Source: Diplolepis rosae
Taxonomy: Eukaryota; Arthropoda; Insecta; Hymenoptera; Diplolepididae
Direction: 5' to 3'
Assembly: GCA_030998225.1 (NCBI GenBank)
Contig: JAPYXD010000752.1
Coordinates: forward strand, 18,492,501 to 18,556,500
Length of the DNA: 64,000 nucleotides
The notes beneath the pieces were generated by a model that was not told the origin of the DNA, ran no database searches, and was given only the letters and a program-made list of their open reading frames with translations. The translations under genes and the position numbers were made by a program. The number at the start of each line of letters is the position of its first letter. The first letter of the stretch is position 1. Positions 32,734-44,190 of the stretch are shown piece by piece.

Positions 32734-33280
32734 ATGTATTACGTTTCGAAAAACCAACTATTATTTTCTACTACGTACAACTTGAATTCATCATTCACAA
32801 AGCAAGCAGTTATTGGTGCAGAATTATGTAAAAATGAAAATTTAAGTGCAGGATTAAAATTTATCAGTAGTCATCCACAATCAAATATTTCTCTACAGCC
32901 TGAAGAATGGAAGCTGTTAAATAGTTTTTTTTTTTGAAGAAATGAAACTTTTTTTCCACAATGAAGTGAACACCCAGATAATCAACTGTCAAACACTTCT
33001 TTTCCGACTCATCGTTTTGAACAACCAGCGTTTGGTGTCACTAGAACGTGTTCCTAGCAACTCATTATCGCCACATCCCTTTACAATGAATGAATCAACG
33101 CTTATGATCTTGAGTGAATTCAGTCCTTGCATCAAACAACATCTTGAAGAATTATCATCATCAAATCTACAAAATGTTAAAAATGTGATTGTTAAAATTA
33201 TTGGTGAAAGATTGTGGTGTAATACTGAATATAAGTGTGTGAAAAGCTTGGAAACTTCTATGAGAAAAAATTATTCTTAA
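32734..33280 (+). pseudogene. Unknown protein of about 180 aa split by a frameshift
   Basis: Frames 32734-32937 and 32942-33280 become one protein if a T-run at 32926-32936 is one base off: ISLQPEEWKLLNSFF then EEMKLFFHNEVN. The C-terminal part is helical-looking (HLEELSSSNLQNVKNVIVKI). It follows the small ORF by only about 10 bases on the same strand, so both probably come from one element. Function not recognised. Confidence 0.3.
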
Positions 33281-33598
33281 GTTTTGAAAAAATTGTTAAA
33301 AAGTGTGTCAATTTCCCACATACGAAAGCTTTATTTTTTGAAATAATTACTTTTCACTCAAAAAATTATGTTAGGAAGTTGTAAAGAGTTTGCCTAGTAT
33401 TCAAAATATTGGTTCAAGTTTTATTAATTAAATATAATTTTGTATGCGTGTGAGAGGGAGAAACAGGAAAATAAAAAATACATGCTTTTTAATTTGTCTT
33501 CTTATTTATAGAACATTCATTCTTAAGAAATAGATACAAAAATTGTTTACATACTATATTTCATTTATCTATCCAACTATTATGAGAATTATCAAAAC

Positions 33599-33880
33599 CT
33601 AACCATTTACATATAACTTATTTCCACGTTTCTTAAGCACTTTTTCTACCAAATAAATAGTGGGATTCTTAACTTTACTTAGTTCCTGTTCATAAAAGCT
33701 ACCAGATATGGGGTTATTTTGATAATCTTTGAGGAAGTACGTCGTTGGTTCAGAATTTCTTACTTGACTAATTGTAAATATTTCTGTTGTCCAATTATGT
33801 GTATAACCTTTTTCAAATGTATGTTTAAATTTACATATTCTTACTTCATCACCAATTTTAAACTTTGGTTTTTTTCTCAT
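33599..33880 (-). pseudogene. Polinton/Maverick integrase, C-terminal fragment
   Basis: Minus-strand 93-codon frame: KPKFKIGDEVRICKFKHTFEKGYTHNWTTEIFTI..., then YFLKDYQNNPISGSFYEQEL and YLVEKVLKKRG. This order (KFKxGDxVRI, KGYTxNWTxEIFxI, YxLxDxxxxxIxGSFYExEL) is the C-terminal part of Polinton-type integrases before the chromodomain. The catalytic DDE core is absent. Confidence 0.75.
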
Positions 33881-33967
33881 AGTTTTTATTTAAAACTTTT
33901 TATAAATATTAAATAAATTTTTTTTTTAATTTTCTTTAGTAACATCTTTTGGTTTTATTTTGATTGT

Positions 33968-34336
33968 TTGATGCCTTATATTATTGTAAAAGGAAATAAT
34001 TCTGGTAATGTGCCTTATACGTTGTTGAAAATAATATTTACAAAGATTTTTAAAAATACAACGAAAACCTATGTAAAAGGACTAGAAAAAAAGAATTGTT
34101 TGAAATGTTTTGTTAAACAATCAATGAAAATTATTGACTTGTATGAATTAAAATGTCCTCCAATTCAAGACTTGATTAATGAATCAAAAGTTACAATTAA
34201 ATGTTTCCATCACAATAAAAATATACAAAATTTTGATTGTGCGTTGCAAAATGTAAAACTTTTAAAATTGTGTTTACATAAAAATTATAAAATAGAAAAT
34301 AAGAATAATAATAATAATATTTGTCAATTAATTTAA
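33968..34336 (+). CDS. Small cysteine-rich ORF of the Polinton-like end, intact copy
   Basis: A 122-codon open frame running toward the element end at 34500 and divergent from the integrase fragment. Homologous to the broken copy at 15917-16185. Conserved: YVKG-x-EKKN, KIIDLYELKCPPIQ, a cysteine-phenylalanine-histidine block IKCFHHNKNI and CALQNVKLLKLCLHK. Asn-rich tail. No signal peptide or membrane segment is obvious. I do not know the family; paired Cys/His suggest metal binding. Confidence 0.5.
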   Translation: MMPYIIVKGNNSGNVPYTLLKIIFTKIFKNTTKTYVKGLEKKNCLKCFVKQSMKIIDLYELKCPPIQDLINESKVTIKCFHHNKNIQNFDCALQNVKLLKLCLHKNYKIENKNNNNNICQLI

Positions 34337-34500
34337 AATTATAATCCAAAATTTTGTACTGCTATATATTTATAACAAATATGTACTTTTTGAAAATTAT
34401 AATTCAATAAAAAAATGTATTTAATACAAGAAAAACTGTTCTTTATTTTTTGACTTACCCGTAGTATAAAATTGTGGTAGGTCAGCAGTGTGACTGAACT
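34337..34500. mobile_element. Terminus of the Polinton-like element, copy 2
   Basis: Reading inward from 34500: AGTTCAGTCACACTGCTGAC, then AAATAAAGAAC, alignable with the copy that begins at 15729. The preserved end and order in both copies mark this as the element's border. Confidence 0.45.
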
Positions 34501-34559
34501 TTTCTATATACGCCGTAACCTAGAATAAATTAACGGTAGAAAGATACTATATATGTTAC

Positions 34560-34690
34560 CATACTATACAGTTCTAGTACTGCCTGCGACGAAATTGTAA
34601 CTATAAAATTTTAAATAAAGTATTCTTCAAAAATCAATTTTGGACCATTAAATTTTGGCGATCCTGCCAGGATAGGAGCAAACGACTCGG
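34560..34690 (+). mobile_element. LTR 3' part and primer-binding site of a gypsy element
   Basis: AAATAAAGTATTC (polyadenylation-like) is followed about 35 bases later by ATTAAATTT then TGGCGATCCTGCCAGGATAG. TGGCGA directly after an AATT/ATTT LTR end is a common gypsy-family primer-binding arrangement. The LTR left end was not fixed. The gag and pol remnants downstream are on the same strand. Confidence 0.5.
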
Positions 34691-35410
34691 AAGAAGATAC
34701 GCTTTGAGATCAACCAGCCCTATCCTCGACTACGGACTTGGATTATAGTCAAGCAGCAACAAAGGAGGCAACTTGAGAAATCCTCCAGGAAACTACGGTT
34801 TCCGTGTAGTAATTCCGGACACTATCTACGGATTTTATCCAATAACAGGAATTTAAATCAACATGCACGTCGAACGAGACGATAATCCCTTGGGTATGCA
34901 AACCGGCGGTAAAAACCCAGAATAGAACTTCAGGAAACGAGTGATACGTCACTCAGCCAGCCGTCTGTCAGCAGCTTGCCACCACTTGACCTCGAGACGA
35001 AGTTCACAGCTACTCATATAGTTTGTCAACAGTAGAAACAAACAAGTAAGATTATAAAAATAGTAGAGCAGGGATAATTGTAAAATAAACCAGACTATAA
35101 GTCTCATTTACGTTCGTTGAACGGCGACTGTTCCTTACGAGGAAACAGGTTGAGCAAAAATGATTTATTATTAGCATAGTGGTAACTATACAGAGCATGC
35201 TCGCCAGCTCTGGTTCCCTTACTAAAAAAAACACTCCATTCTGATTAACCTTGTTGTAAGTCTGTAGCGACTTGAACAAGCGAGGAATTTAAAAAACGTT
35301 AAAATATCTACGATTGTCAAAACGTGAACGCGGCATTACACCCGTCACTCGATAAAATAAGTACACTGGTGTTTCAAAAAACAGACATTCAAACTTTGTA
35401 GAATACAGCG
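34691..35410 (+). other. Gypsy leader (untranslated) region
   Basis: Between the primer-binding site and the first gag-like frame. No other feature seen. Confidence 0.35.
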
Positions 35411-35782
35411 ATGACAACCCCAATGGCATCCTCTCCAGTTCCCAAAACCGTTGAAAATATTCTCCAAACCATTTTGACTAAAATTTCGGGTTTGGAAAAC
35501 AGTGTTTCAACGTTAGGGCGTGAAAATAACAATAGAATGACCGAAATTGCAAAATTAGGAAGAGAGTTAGGATTCCAGTCGAAAATTGAGACCAACAAAG
35601 AACCTGAATATACTTCCGACAATGATTATGACGACGACATACCTGAAAGTAAACAAAGTAACCATGCACGACGTGTAACTTGCCAAGCTCGAGAAAATCC
35701 TAAATACACAGAGGGTCAATTTTCTGAGAAAGTAAACTGCAGTGAAAAAATTTTTTGTTCGGAATTTGGGAAAACTCGTTAG
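35411..35782 (+). pseudogene. Gypsy gag N-terminal fragment (probable)
   Basis: A 123-codon frame starting ATG ACA ACC at 35411, with a heptad-like stretch ILTKISGLENSVSTLGRENN and an acidic middle (SDNDYDDDIPE). Lies between the primer-binding site and the rest of gag at 39200, so it is most simply the gag start before the transposon insertion. No domain recognised by itself. Confidence 0.4.
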
Positions 35783-35954
35783 TCAAGTGCTCTCCTTAAG
35801 TGTCAACATGTACGAAAATTCGGCACCGAGACAAAACGTAAAAATAATTTGTTTTTTATCTCTTTTTGACTCTTTTCTAATTTTTCAGGTTACAATATGA
35901 ATGACTCTAATAGAATATATCAAGATTCAGTACGAATAAGTATGAAGTGTAACT

Positions 35955-38900
35955 TTTTGGTTTCAATTTAATATGCCTCATGTTTACATGTAACGTTGCC
36001 AGTGCAAATCTACAAAAATTTTTTTACGCATAGCCCAAAGTATTTGAGGAATGATTCTTCGACATTTTTTCTTAGCATTTCTTATCTTCTTTTTCGATCC
36101 ACGAAGAAAATATAAGAATAAAGCCGATTTCATAGTTTTCAATGCTATTAAAAATTTGTAACGTTGCCAGTGATTCTTATGTGGAAAATGGATCATTCAT
36201 TCGCTGAGTATAAAATAAATTCTTTTTGCAGGCCCGGTTAAGCAAGACTCAGCAAAACAAAAATTATATGGCGAAACTAAAAATCAGTGAAAAATACGAG
36301 GAATACCAGAAGAAAAAGGCATCTGTAATGAAAAAATGCCGACAAAAGAAAAAAATGAGCGAGGTTGAGATGCCAGCTCCCAAACTTGCTCAAGTTGTCA
36401 AAAATCGCCGTGATGCAGTACGTGAACGAGTTCGAAGATGCAGAGAGCGAAAACGCTTGGCTCAAATAAACAGCAATGAACAAAAAGAGACTACCACTGT
36501 TGATATTGAAGAAAATTCAAGAAGTATACTTTCGAGTGGTTACAATTCTGTCCAAGCGCTAGGAAAAGCAGTGAACAAAGTTACTCGTGCTTTTCTCGTT
36601 TCACCAACGAAAAGAAAAACAGTGTTGGCGCGAATCCTTTCAAAAATGAATGATGCAGATAAACTTGAAGTAGTAACTGCTATCACACCAGCGAGAAAAA
36701 ATTGTGTTCTAAACGCATTGCTCATCAAGGAAATTCGGGAATTTTATGAACGAGATGACATGTCACGTACTTCGCCCAAAATTCGAGACGTTAAGGAGTA
36801 TGTGTCAGTAGACACTGGAGAAAAAATTCTGTTACCAACAAGACACATGATTTTGACTATGAAAGAAGCTTTTGCACTATTTGACGAAGAGCGAAAAAAC
36901 GCTGGAAAAAGTATTTGGAATTAAATGTTTTTTTATCGATTTTTCTAGTTCAATATAAATTTGAGAGAATCTATATTTCAGAACCAAACGCAATTTAATA
37001 ATATTTAAAATCTTATATTTGATGCATGCTAATTTATATATGACAGAAAAATGTGGATTTATAATTTATGATTTCAAAATATTTCCTACGATATATTAGT
37101 AAACGTGTTCATTTATGTTAAATTACTATCATATTATTTTTTTATCTGCAAAATTGAATGAAAAACCAATAAAAAATATATAGTTTATGAAGTACAAGTC
37201 CAAGAAATCTATTCGAACAAAAGGCGCAGGAAAAGGCACTTCGAATGAAATGAAATTTTTTTCATACAATCTTTCACTTTAGGTCATAGTGTAACATTAT
37301 TCTCTCTTTCTTTGAATATATATTTCTTGTTTATTCACAGATGCTTGTGGGTTCTCCAGTTTTTACCGCCAACGACCAAATCATGTGAAATTGATCAACG
37401 ATTTGCCACACAAAGTGTGTATGTGTTCGTACCATGCCAATTTTATTGAAGCTGTCACTGCTTTGCATAGGAAGGTTTCAAATTTACCGAGCTATAGCGA
37501 TGGTTTTATCCAACTTTTTAAATGTGAAATATCTTCGATTGAATTTTGGTATGGAGAATGCAGAAAGTGTACGGGATATCTGTTTCCAAGCTGAAGGAAC
37601 TGATATGAAACACCTCTCTTGATTCAAGAGTGTCATGGATACTGTGGAAGAAGAGCACTGAAGCAAAGCGAATAAAAAAAGAACAAGAAAGTGGTACATT
37701 AGCTGAACTGATAGCTCACATAACTGCATTATCATCACAGTTTTTGAGGCACAGCTACAACAAACGTGAGCAGTCAGAAACGTTTAACGTGCAAGATTTA
37801 CCGAGAGCATCAAATTCAGAATTTCCAAACAAAGGTCTTCTTCAAGTTGATTTCGCTGAAAATTTTGTTTGCGAAGCACAAGATGAAGTACAAAATACGC
37901 ATTGGAATCAGCGGCAGCTTTCTTTGTTTACGAGCGGCTTTTACCACAATGAGACCTTTCAGGCAAAAGTTTTTGTATCTGACAATTTGGTGCACACAAA
38001 AGATACGATTGTTTCGTATCTTTGGAAATTGCTCTCACAATCACCGGCCTCTCTCAAAACTTTGAAAATTTGGAGTGATGGTCCATCCTCGCAATTCAAA
38101 AACAAGTTTATCGCTGCCTTGATCCCTTGTTTGGAGGCTAGGTTTGGTTTAAAAATTTTCTGGAATTACTTTGCAACATCACACCGCAAGGGTTGCGTGG
38201 ATGGAATAGGCGCAACTGTAAAAACTATCGTACGGAAACACATCAGAGCCCGGGATGTCATCGTCAACAGCGCATCAGATTTCGTGAAAGCATTCAATTT
38301 AACACAATCGAAAATTGCTGTTGAAGAAACAACATAAGCTGAATTTGCACTAATCAATAGTGACTTGCAAACGACAAAGCCCTTCTGTGCCAAAAATATC
38401 CGTAATATTTTTACTGCTCACCAGATCCAAGTTCTCGAAGGCACACCTGTGATCTTCCCTACATCAAAACAAGGATACGACCGAGAACCTCGCGCATTTT
38501 TCCATTTATCCTTATTCTCATTCAAAAAAATATTTATCACTTTCCCTTGTTAGAGTTCTCGAGTTATATATTTGAATCTTTTATTTTTTTCAATCTTCAG
38601 TCCGAAGACAAAAAACATATATACATTTTACCATTGCTCCTGAATATCTTGAGTTACATGTTAAAATAAAAAGTTACTTAGAACTGATAACATAATATAT
38701 AATGTGTTTATTTTACATAAAATATGTATTTGTTTCAATATTCCAAGATTGTTCACTTCGTTTTATCTCTTATTCACCTTGAAGTCCGGGCGTATAACGT
38801 TACCAGTGTTTTTTGTAACGTTGCCAGTGCCTACAATTTAGCCGACAGAACTGTGATAAATACATTATTACGTAAATTTTTTCTTTATAAAATTTCTGTA

Positions 38901-39196
38901 ATCCTTTCGACATAACATATCTATGTATGAAATCAATGACTTAAATAGATTCGCAGATTTTTCGGAAAACGTATTTTAACTTTTTATTTCACTTTCCAGA
39001 TCTGTAACGTTGCCAGTGCAGTTTAAAAGCTTGAAACTTGGTCAATACAGTGTATTTTCATAAATGCATTGAGCAAGAAATGTAGATTTTGATGTTACGA
39101 ACCGCAAAAAATAAAAATCGGAATGAGAATTTTTATTTTTTCGAGAATGAAAGTAAAAACATCAGGAAAATGCGTGCAAACGTAACGTTGCCAGCG
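35955..39196 (+). mobile_element. DNA transposon with dispersed TGTAACGTTGCCAGTG repeats
   Basis: The 16-mer TGTAACGTTGCCAGTG occurs near the left (35989, 36157) and right (38793 variant, 38814, 39003, 39181 variant), always in the same orientation, with the gene between. A truncated second copy (52440-52836) has the first two repeats at the same spacing and starts with the same TTTTTGGTTTCAATTTAATA, which helps place the left border. Gypsy gag sequence lies on both sides. No terminal inverted repeat was recognised. Confidence 0.6.
36226..38580 (+). pseudogene. Transposase-like gene (VDFAEN / SDGPSSQFKN type), broken
   Basis: Exon A (36226 to about 36909) follows a TTTTTGCAG acceptor; it is very basic (RRDAVRERVRRCRERKRLAQ, bZIP-like). 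Exon B starts at 37341 after TTCACAG: FYRQRPNHVKLINDLPHKVC, then CSYHANFIEA. After a break near 37590 it continues: LLQVDFAENF (Asp 1), LKIWSDGPSSQFKNKF (Asp 2) and FATSHRKGCVDGIGATVK (candidate third acidic residue). This three-motif RNase-H-like protein is widespread in animal genomes as an uncharacterised transposon protein; I cannot name the superfamily with confidence (Sola-like is one idea). A TAA at 38335-38337 adds a further break. Confidence 0.55.
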
Positions 39197-39199
39197 AGA

Positions 39200-40078
39200 A
39201 AATTGATCAGAGGGAAAAAGCACCAACCGGTATAATGAAACGGTACCTGTAACTATTCCCATAGAAACCAGGTATGACGAGGGCAAAATACCAGCTAAAG
39301 ATATACGCACAATAAAACCTATTAGTGGGCAAGACGATATAGGAGTTGAAGATTTTATTAAAATAGTTAAAAAAACAAAGTCAAGGTGCAATCAACAGGC
39401 GTTATTACTGGATTATATAATTGCAGAAAAAATTATAAATCATGCAGAAAGAGCTATTAGATACACACAAATAAATTCTTACACAGATTTATTTAATAGA
39501 TTGAGACAGAATCTCACACAAATAGGATCAGTGTCAGCGTTGCGTTCCAAGTTAGAAAGCTGCAAGCAAGTCCTACTGATACAATACAGAATTTCAACCT
39601 TAGATTCCGGCAAGGCGTAAATTAATTTAAATACGCTGTACAAAGTGAACACCCTCGGCCAATGGGAAGGAAAATAGCTATCAATATCGAAGAAAAAGAG
39701 AGTACGAAAAGATATCTTTTGAATTTGCGAAGAGAAATAAGACTGCAAGTAAAAGCCCAAAAACCTATAAATTTAAGTGAAGCTCAAAATCACGCAGTAG
39801 AAATGGAAATGTGGCTCAAAGAAGCACAGCCGACAGTGAAGTTACAACCTAGTTTCCGGCCACCTATAAAGTTAAACCAAGTGCCACAAACAAAACAGTT
39901 CGCTCCACGACAGAATTTCCCTCATGTGACTTCAACAGGATCAACAAATAGAACGAACTCTAATATTCATACTGAAGAAAAATTTAGATTGACCTGCCAT
40001 AAATGTGGAAAATTGGGACACTTCGCACAACAATGCCAAGTTCGAACAAATTTTCCTATGGGCAGATTCGGCACTTGA
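39200..40078 (+). pseudogene. Gypsy gag with CCHC zinc knuckle
   Basis: Reads DDIGVEDFIKIVKKTKSRCN, a shift near 39570, a TAA near 39618, then an open frame from 39662 to the gag end. Near the C-terminus is one perfect knuckle, CHKCGKLGHFAQQC (C-x2-C-x4-H-x4-C, 39995-40036), which binds genomic RNA in gypsy Gag. Gag ends at 40078 and overlaps pol by about 75 bases in the -1 frame, as in many gypsy elements. Confidence 0.8.
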
Positions 40079-40905
40079 CCCCCTCAAGCCATCACGAACA
40101 TCCAGAACGAAAGCGAAGAATGTTTAGAACATTTTCAAATACCACCGGAAGAAGAAAGGGAACAGATACATTACGAGAAATCAGCCGAGTGTCTACCGTC
40201 AGTGGAAGACTGCAATCTATATTTGGAAAACGAAGTGATGGATCAACCTACAAATTATTAGTAGATTCCGGATCTTCAATAAACATTATTAAAAGAAACA
40301 AAGTCCCGATACAATCAAGACCTTTCGAAATAAGGAAAAATTTCATCATGGGAAAAGATAAGCATATGTTAACCACAGCTGTACACATAATTTACTTAAA
40401 TAAAAGACATTTGTTCCATATCGTAGAAAACGGCTTTCCACTTCCAGAGGAAGGAATCATTGGATTATCATTCTTTCGTAAATACAATAGATATGCCATT
40501 ACACCTAAATTCTTGGTTATAGAAAACAAGAAACTATCCTTATATGACGATGGAGAATATATAACGCCATACACAGCTCAAATCAACAAGATTCACATTC
40601 CCAACGAAATCGATCAAGAGATTTGCATAGAAAATGATCCACATGTACCAGATGGAATTTATCAGATCAAAAAACAAATATTATTAGCACCTTATAATAA
40701 ATATGACAGACAACCCCTTAAAATATCAATACTAAAATACGAATGTATAGAGAGAATCAATAAAATATCAGAAGAGGTTATTATGAAAGTAGAAAAATCT
40801 AGGAACAACAATCGAATAAAAAACCTTTTAGGAAAGACTAGATTGAATCACGTTGAAGATAAGCTCGCCGACCTTATATGGAACATTCTCACACAATATA
40901 CAGAT
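40003..40905 (+). pseudogene. Gypsy pol: aspartic protease region
   Basis: Frame -1 relative to gag. YKLLVDSGSSINII holds the retropepsin Asp-Ser-Gly (Asp codon 40264), and EEGIIGLSFFRKY is the second protease signature. The linker toward reverse transcriptase follows (KTRLNHVEDKLADLIWNILT...). Reverse transcriptase and RNase H are missing: at about 40906 the frame passes without a stop into another transposase. The whole frame 40003-41031 is therefore a chimera. Confidence 0.75.
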
Positions 40906-41844
40906 AAACTCAGAGATGAGTATGTATCAGTAATTGCTAAGACGGAAGTCAATAAATCTTTAGTCTTAGAATTCGATTACGCTCAAAACCTTGCTCTTTC
41001 TAAATTGAATGTTACCTCTCAATACTATTAAAGACAGTTAAATCTTTACACTTTAAATGTCCATTGCTTCAATGATGAAAGTAGTCAATTTTATTGCTTT
41101 TTAGAATGTGAAGGTAGCAAAAATGCTAACTCTGTATGCAGCTTTTTATACGATTTTGTCAGTAAGCAATTACAAGAGAAACCTGATACAAAAAAAATAG
41201 TTTTTTTATCGGATTCCTGTGGAGGGCAGAATAAAAACAAGACTGTTGTACAATTTTGTTCTTGGTTAGCAGTTACATTTCAGGTTGACATCACACATAT
41301 TTTTCCAATAAGAGGCCACAGTTATTGTCGGTGTGACAGAAATTTTGGTTGCTATGGTACAATCTTAAAAAGAAAAGAGATTGTTGAAACACCAAACGAA
41401 TATCTTGAAATAATGAGATCTGCCAGAAACAATCCGAGCCCTTTCAAAGCTGACATGGCTGCATCATGTCTAGAGGATTGGGAATCAGCCCTTGATCCAC
41501 TGTTTTTAAGAGTTCCTAAATCGAAAAATTCTACTTTTACAATTCAGAAGTACGTAAAACTGGAATTTAAACAAACAAAACTTGTAATTGCTTACAAAAA
41601 GTATAATGGTATAGGTGAGACTTTCACCTATCTGAAACTTAATGCAAATGCTTTTAGTCAACAAAACTTAGCTGTGAATAAACTGAAGGCAATTGGTATT
41701 AATAAAGCTAAAAAGAAGGATTTGATATTTTTATTTGGTTTTGTAAGGTCAACTGATAGAAACTTTTACCTTGATGCATTCGAAGCTTCCAAAAATGTAG
41801 CGAACAATAAATTGGCACCTGAGTCTGATAACGAAAGTGAATAA
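40906..41844 (+). pseudogene. Second DDE-like transposase (FDYAQN / SDSCGGQNKN type)
   Basis: Reads KLRDEYVSVIAKTEV, LVLEFDYAQNLALSKLNVT, QYY-stop-RQLNLYTLNVHC, FYCFLECEGSKNANSV, KKIVFLSDSCGGQNKNKT and FPIRGHSYCRCDRNFGCYG, then a C-terminal region ending in an acidic tail at 41844. Only one stop (TAA 41029-41031) interrupts it. The order D(FDYAQN) - D(LSDSCGGQNKN) - D(CDRNFG) resembles that of the 36226-38580 protein, so the two are probably distant relatives. The N-terminal zinc/DNA-binding part is missing, replaced by gypsy pol. Confidence 0.6.
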
Positions 41845-42156
41845 ACTAATTAATTTGCGATAGTCAAAAAATGCTGTAAAACTTACTGTGAATATAAAAC
41901 ATAAATAAAACCATTATTTTATATCGTTATTCTTTACTGTTACTGTAGCTAATAATTGAAGTAACGGACTTTCTTTCAGACGTACTGTATTCCGATTTAT
42001 TCATATTTATCGGCTTCTGAAAAATAATTAAAAATTTTTTTTTATATCATGAAGTAATATTTTTTTATTTGGGATCCAAGAATTTATTACTAATGAAGTT
42101 CCTATGCCCTTAAACTATTTTTCAATAGTAGATGTGTGAAGAAAAAAAAAAAATAT
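41845..42156. other. 3' flank of the second transposase, no gene
   Basis: AT-rich with AATAAA signals (about 41900). Nothing else seen. Confidence 0.35.
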
Positions 42157-43844
42157 ATAATTGAAGGCCTCGATGCAATAAGGGCCTTGGCGCTCGAAAC
42201 AGCTCAAACGTGACGTCCCGATTACCAAATGAACAAAGTACAGGAAATGATTTTTAAAAAATACCACCACATTCCTTACAGAGAACAGAAACTTTTTTGT
42301 ATTTATTATTTTTACGTATATTGTTTATTTCCAGAGATAAAAAATAAAAACGTGATATTTGTTAATCGCATTTTCAATCATTTTTTCAAATATATATCGC
42401 TGTAACGTCGTTTAATCTCGTCGCAATTTTATGAACATTTTTTTACAGGCGTAAAATATCTTAGCGCTGACGGTGAAAGTATCAGAAGTTCATTTTTTCA
42501 TAATAGCAATAAATTATTAAATTGCAAATCATAGGCGCATGACTTTCCGGTTTACGTAACTTTCGAGAAAAAAAGTGTGTGGGGAACTTTAAGCTGCGAA
42601 AAACTGTCAGTGAGATATTAGTTCCTTAATAATTAAAGAAGTTTTTGGCAAAGTTTCAGATCGATTCGATAAAAACTGACTGAGATCCTGCGTTTTAAAC
42701 AAAGTCGCGCGCTCCCGCGAATAACCACGTCGTCCGCGCCACAAGTCGATAGAAAGTCATGCGATCACAGAAATTCAGCCACAAATATTTTTTCAGTTTC
42801 AAACTCGAAGCTGATATTAAGAAGAAAAAAATAAACACAAGGGAGTTAAACAAGAAACCAGGTGCTAAAAACGATGTAAAAAAAAAGTAGAACTAAATCT
42901 AAAAAATCAAAAAAGTAACGATTTTTGCAATAATTATTATGTTTGTATATATTGTATGTGTAAGAAGTATATGTATTTAATTAAGTTGTTAATCAAGTAA
43001 TAAATTTTTATGTAATTTTATTTTACGCAGTTATTTTCCAATGTCCAGTAACAATTTATATTTTATGGAATATGGTACATATTGATATTAAATAAAATTG
43101 GAAACGCGTCTCGACAGTTATTCAACAGCTATATGTGACCAGCATTAGCGTATAGTAAACAATCAATAATAATGCATTGTTTAAAGAGGTCATTGAAATA
43201 AAAATGATGGAAATATTTGTGGCTGAATTTCTTTGATCACATGACTTTCTATCGACTTGTGGCGCGGAGGACGAGGTTATTCGCGGGAGCGCACGACTAT
43301 GTTTAAAACGCTGGATCTCAGTCAGTTTCCATCGAATCGACCTGAAACTTTGCCAAAAACTTCTTTAATTATTAAGGAACAAATATCTCACTGACAGTTT
43401 TTCGTAGCTTAAAGTTCCCCACACACTTTTTTTCTCGAAAGTTACGTAAACCGGAAAGTCGTGCGCCTATGATATGCAATTTAATAATTTATTGCTATTA
43501 TGAAAAAATGAACTTCTGATACTTTCACAGTCAGCGCTAAGATATTTTACGACTGTAAAAAAATTTTCATAAAATTTCGACGAGATTAAACGACGTTATA
43601 GCGATATATATTTGAAAAAATTATTGAAAATGCGATTAAAAAATATCACGTTTTTATTTTTTATCTATGGAAATAAACAATGTACGTAAAAACAATAAAT
43701 ACAACAAAGTTTCTGTTCTTTGTAAGGAATGTGACGGTATTTCTTTAAAATCATTTCCTGTACTTTGTTCATTTGGTAATCAGGACGTCACGTTTGAGCT
43801 GTTTCGAGCGCTAAGGCCCTTATTGTATCGAGGCCTTCAATTAT
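42157..43844. mobile_element. Long inverted-repeat element, two 634-bp arms
   Basis: Arms 42157-42790 and 43211-43844 are inverse complements along their full length with few mismatches. Outer ends: TAATTGAAGGCCTCGATGCA faces TGTATCGAGGCCTTCAATTA. Inner ends: CAGCCACAAATATTT faces AAATATTTGTGGCTG. The 420-base centre is AT-rich with A-runs and no convincing ORF; a 64-codon frame in the right arm looks incidental. The arms are the same length. It could be a foldback-type or long-TIR non-autonomous transposon, nested in the gypsy. Confidence 0.85.
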
Positions 43845-43920
43845 TACCATTAAATGGTTAGTAAAGTAATACTAAATTTTCAAACGGCTTTTTCACGAAA
43901 CAACTACACTTGAGTTAGGC

Positions 43921-44190
43921 TATTCTTTGAGAGAACGACTCATACGTTACTCACCACAAACTGAATTAACACGAAAAGAAAGAGAAGAAATATTGAAGGA
44001 AGCTCATGGATCAATTATGAATCAGCATTTTGGAGAAAATAGAACAATATATAAAGCTAGACAACTAGGAGAATGGAAAAATATGCAAGACAATGTTATA
44101 AAATATGTTAAGAAATGTCCAATATGTTAACTGCAAAAAACGACAAGGATTAAACGAAAAGCAGAAGCTGTAATACCAGATACACCCTAA
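43921..44190 (+). pseudogene. Gypsy integrase N-terminal zinc domain (H2C2)
   Basis: Reads REEILKEAHGSIMNQHFGEN then RTIYKARQLGEWKNMQDNVI and KKCPIC, a stop, LQKTTRIKRKAEAVIPDTP. The His...His...C-x2-C pattern is the integrase zinc domain of gypsy elements and shows that the gypsy interrupted at 35950 and 40906 resumes here. The integrase core (DDE) does not follow. Confidence 0.8.

Noticed and set aside
42157..43844. A coding gene at 43667-43861
   Set aside because: It lies wholly in one arm of the long inverted repeat and has no conserved motif; the arm sequence explains it.
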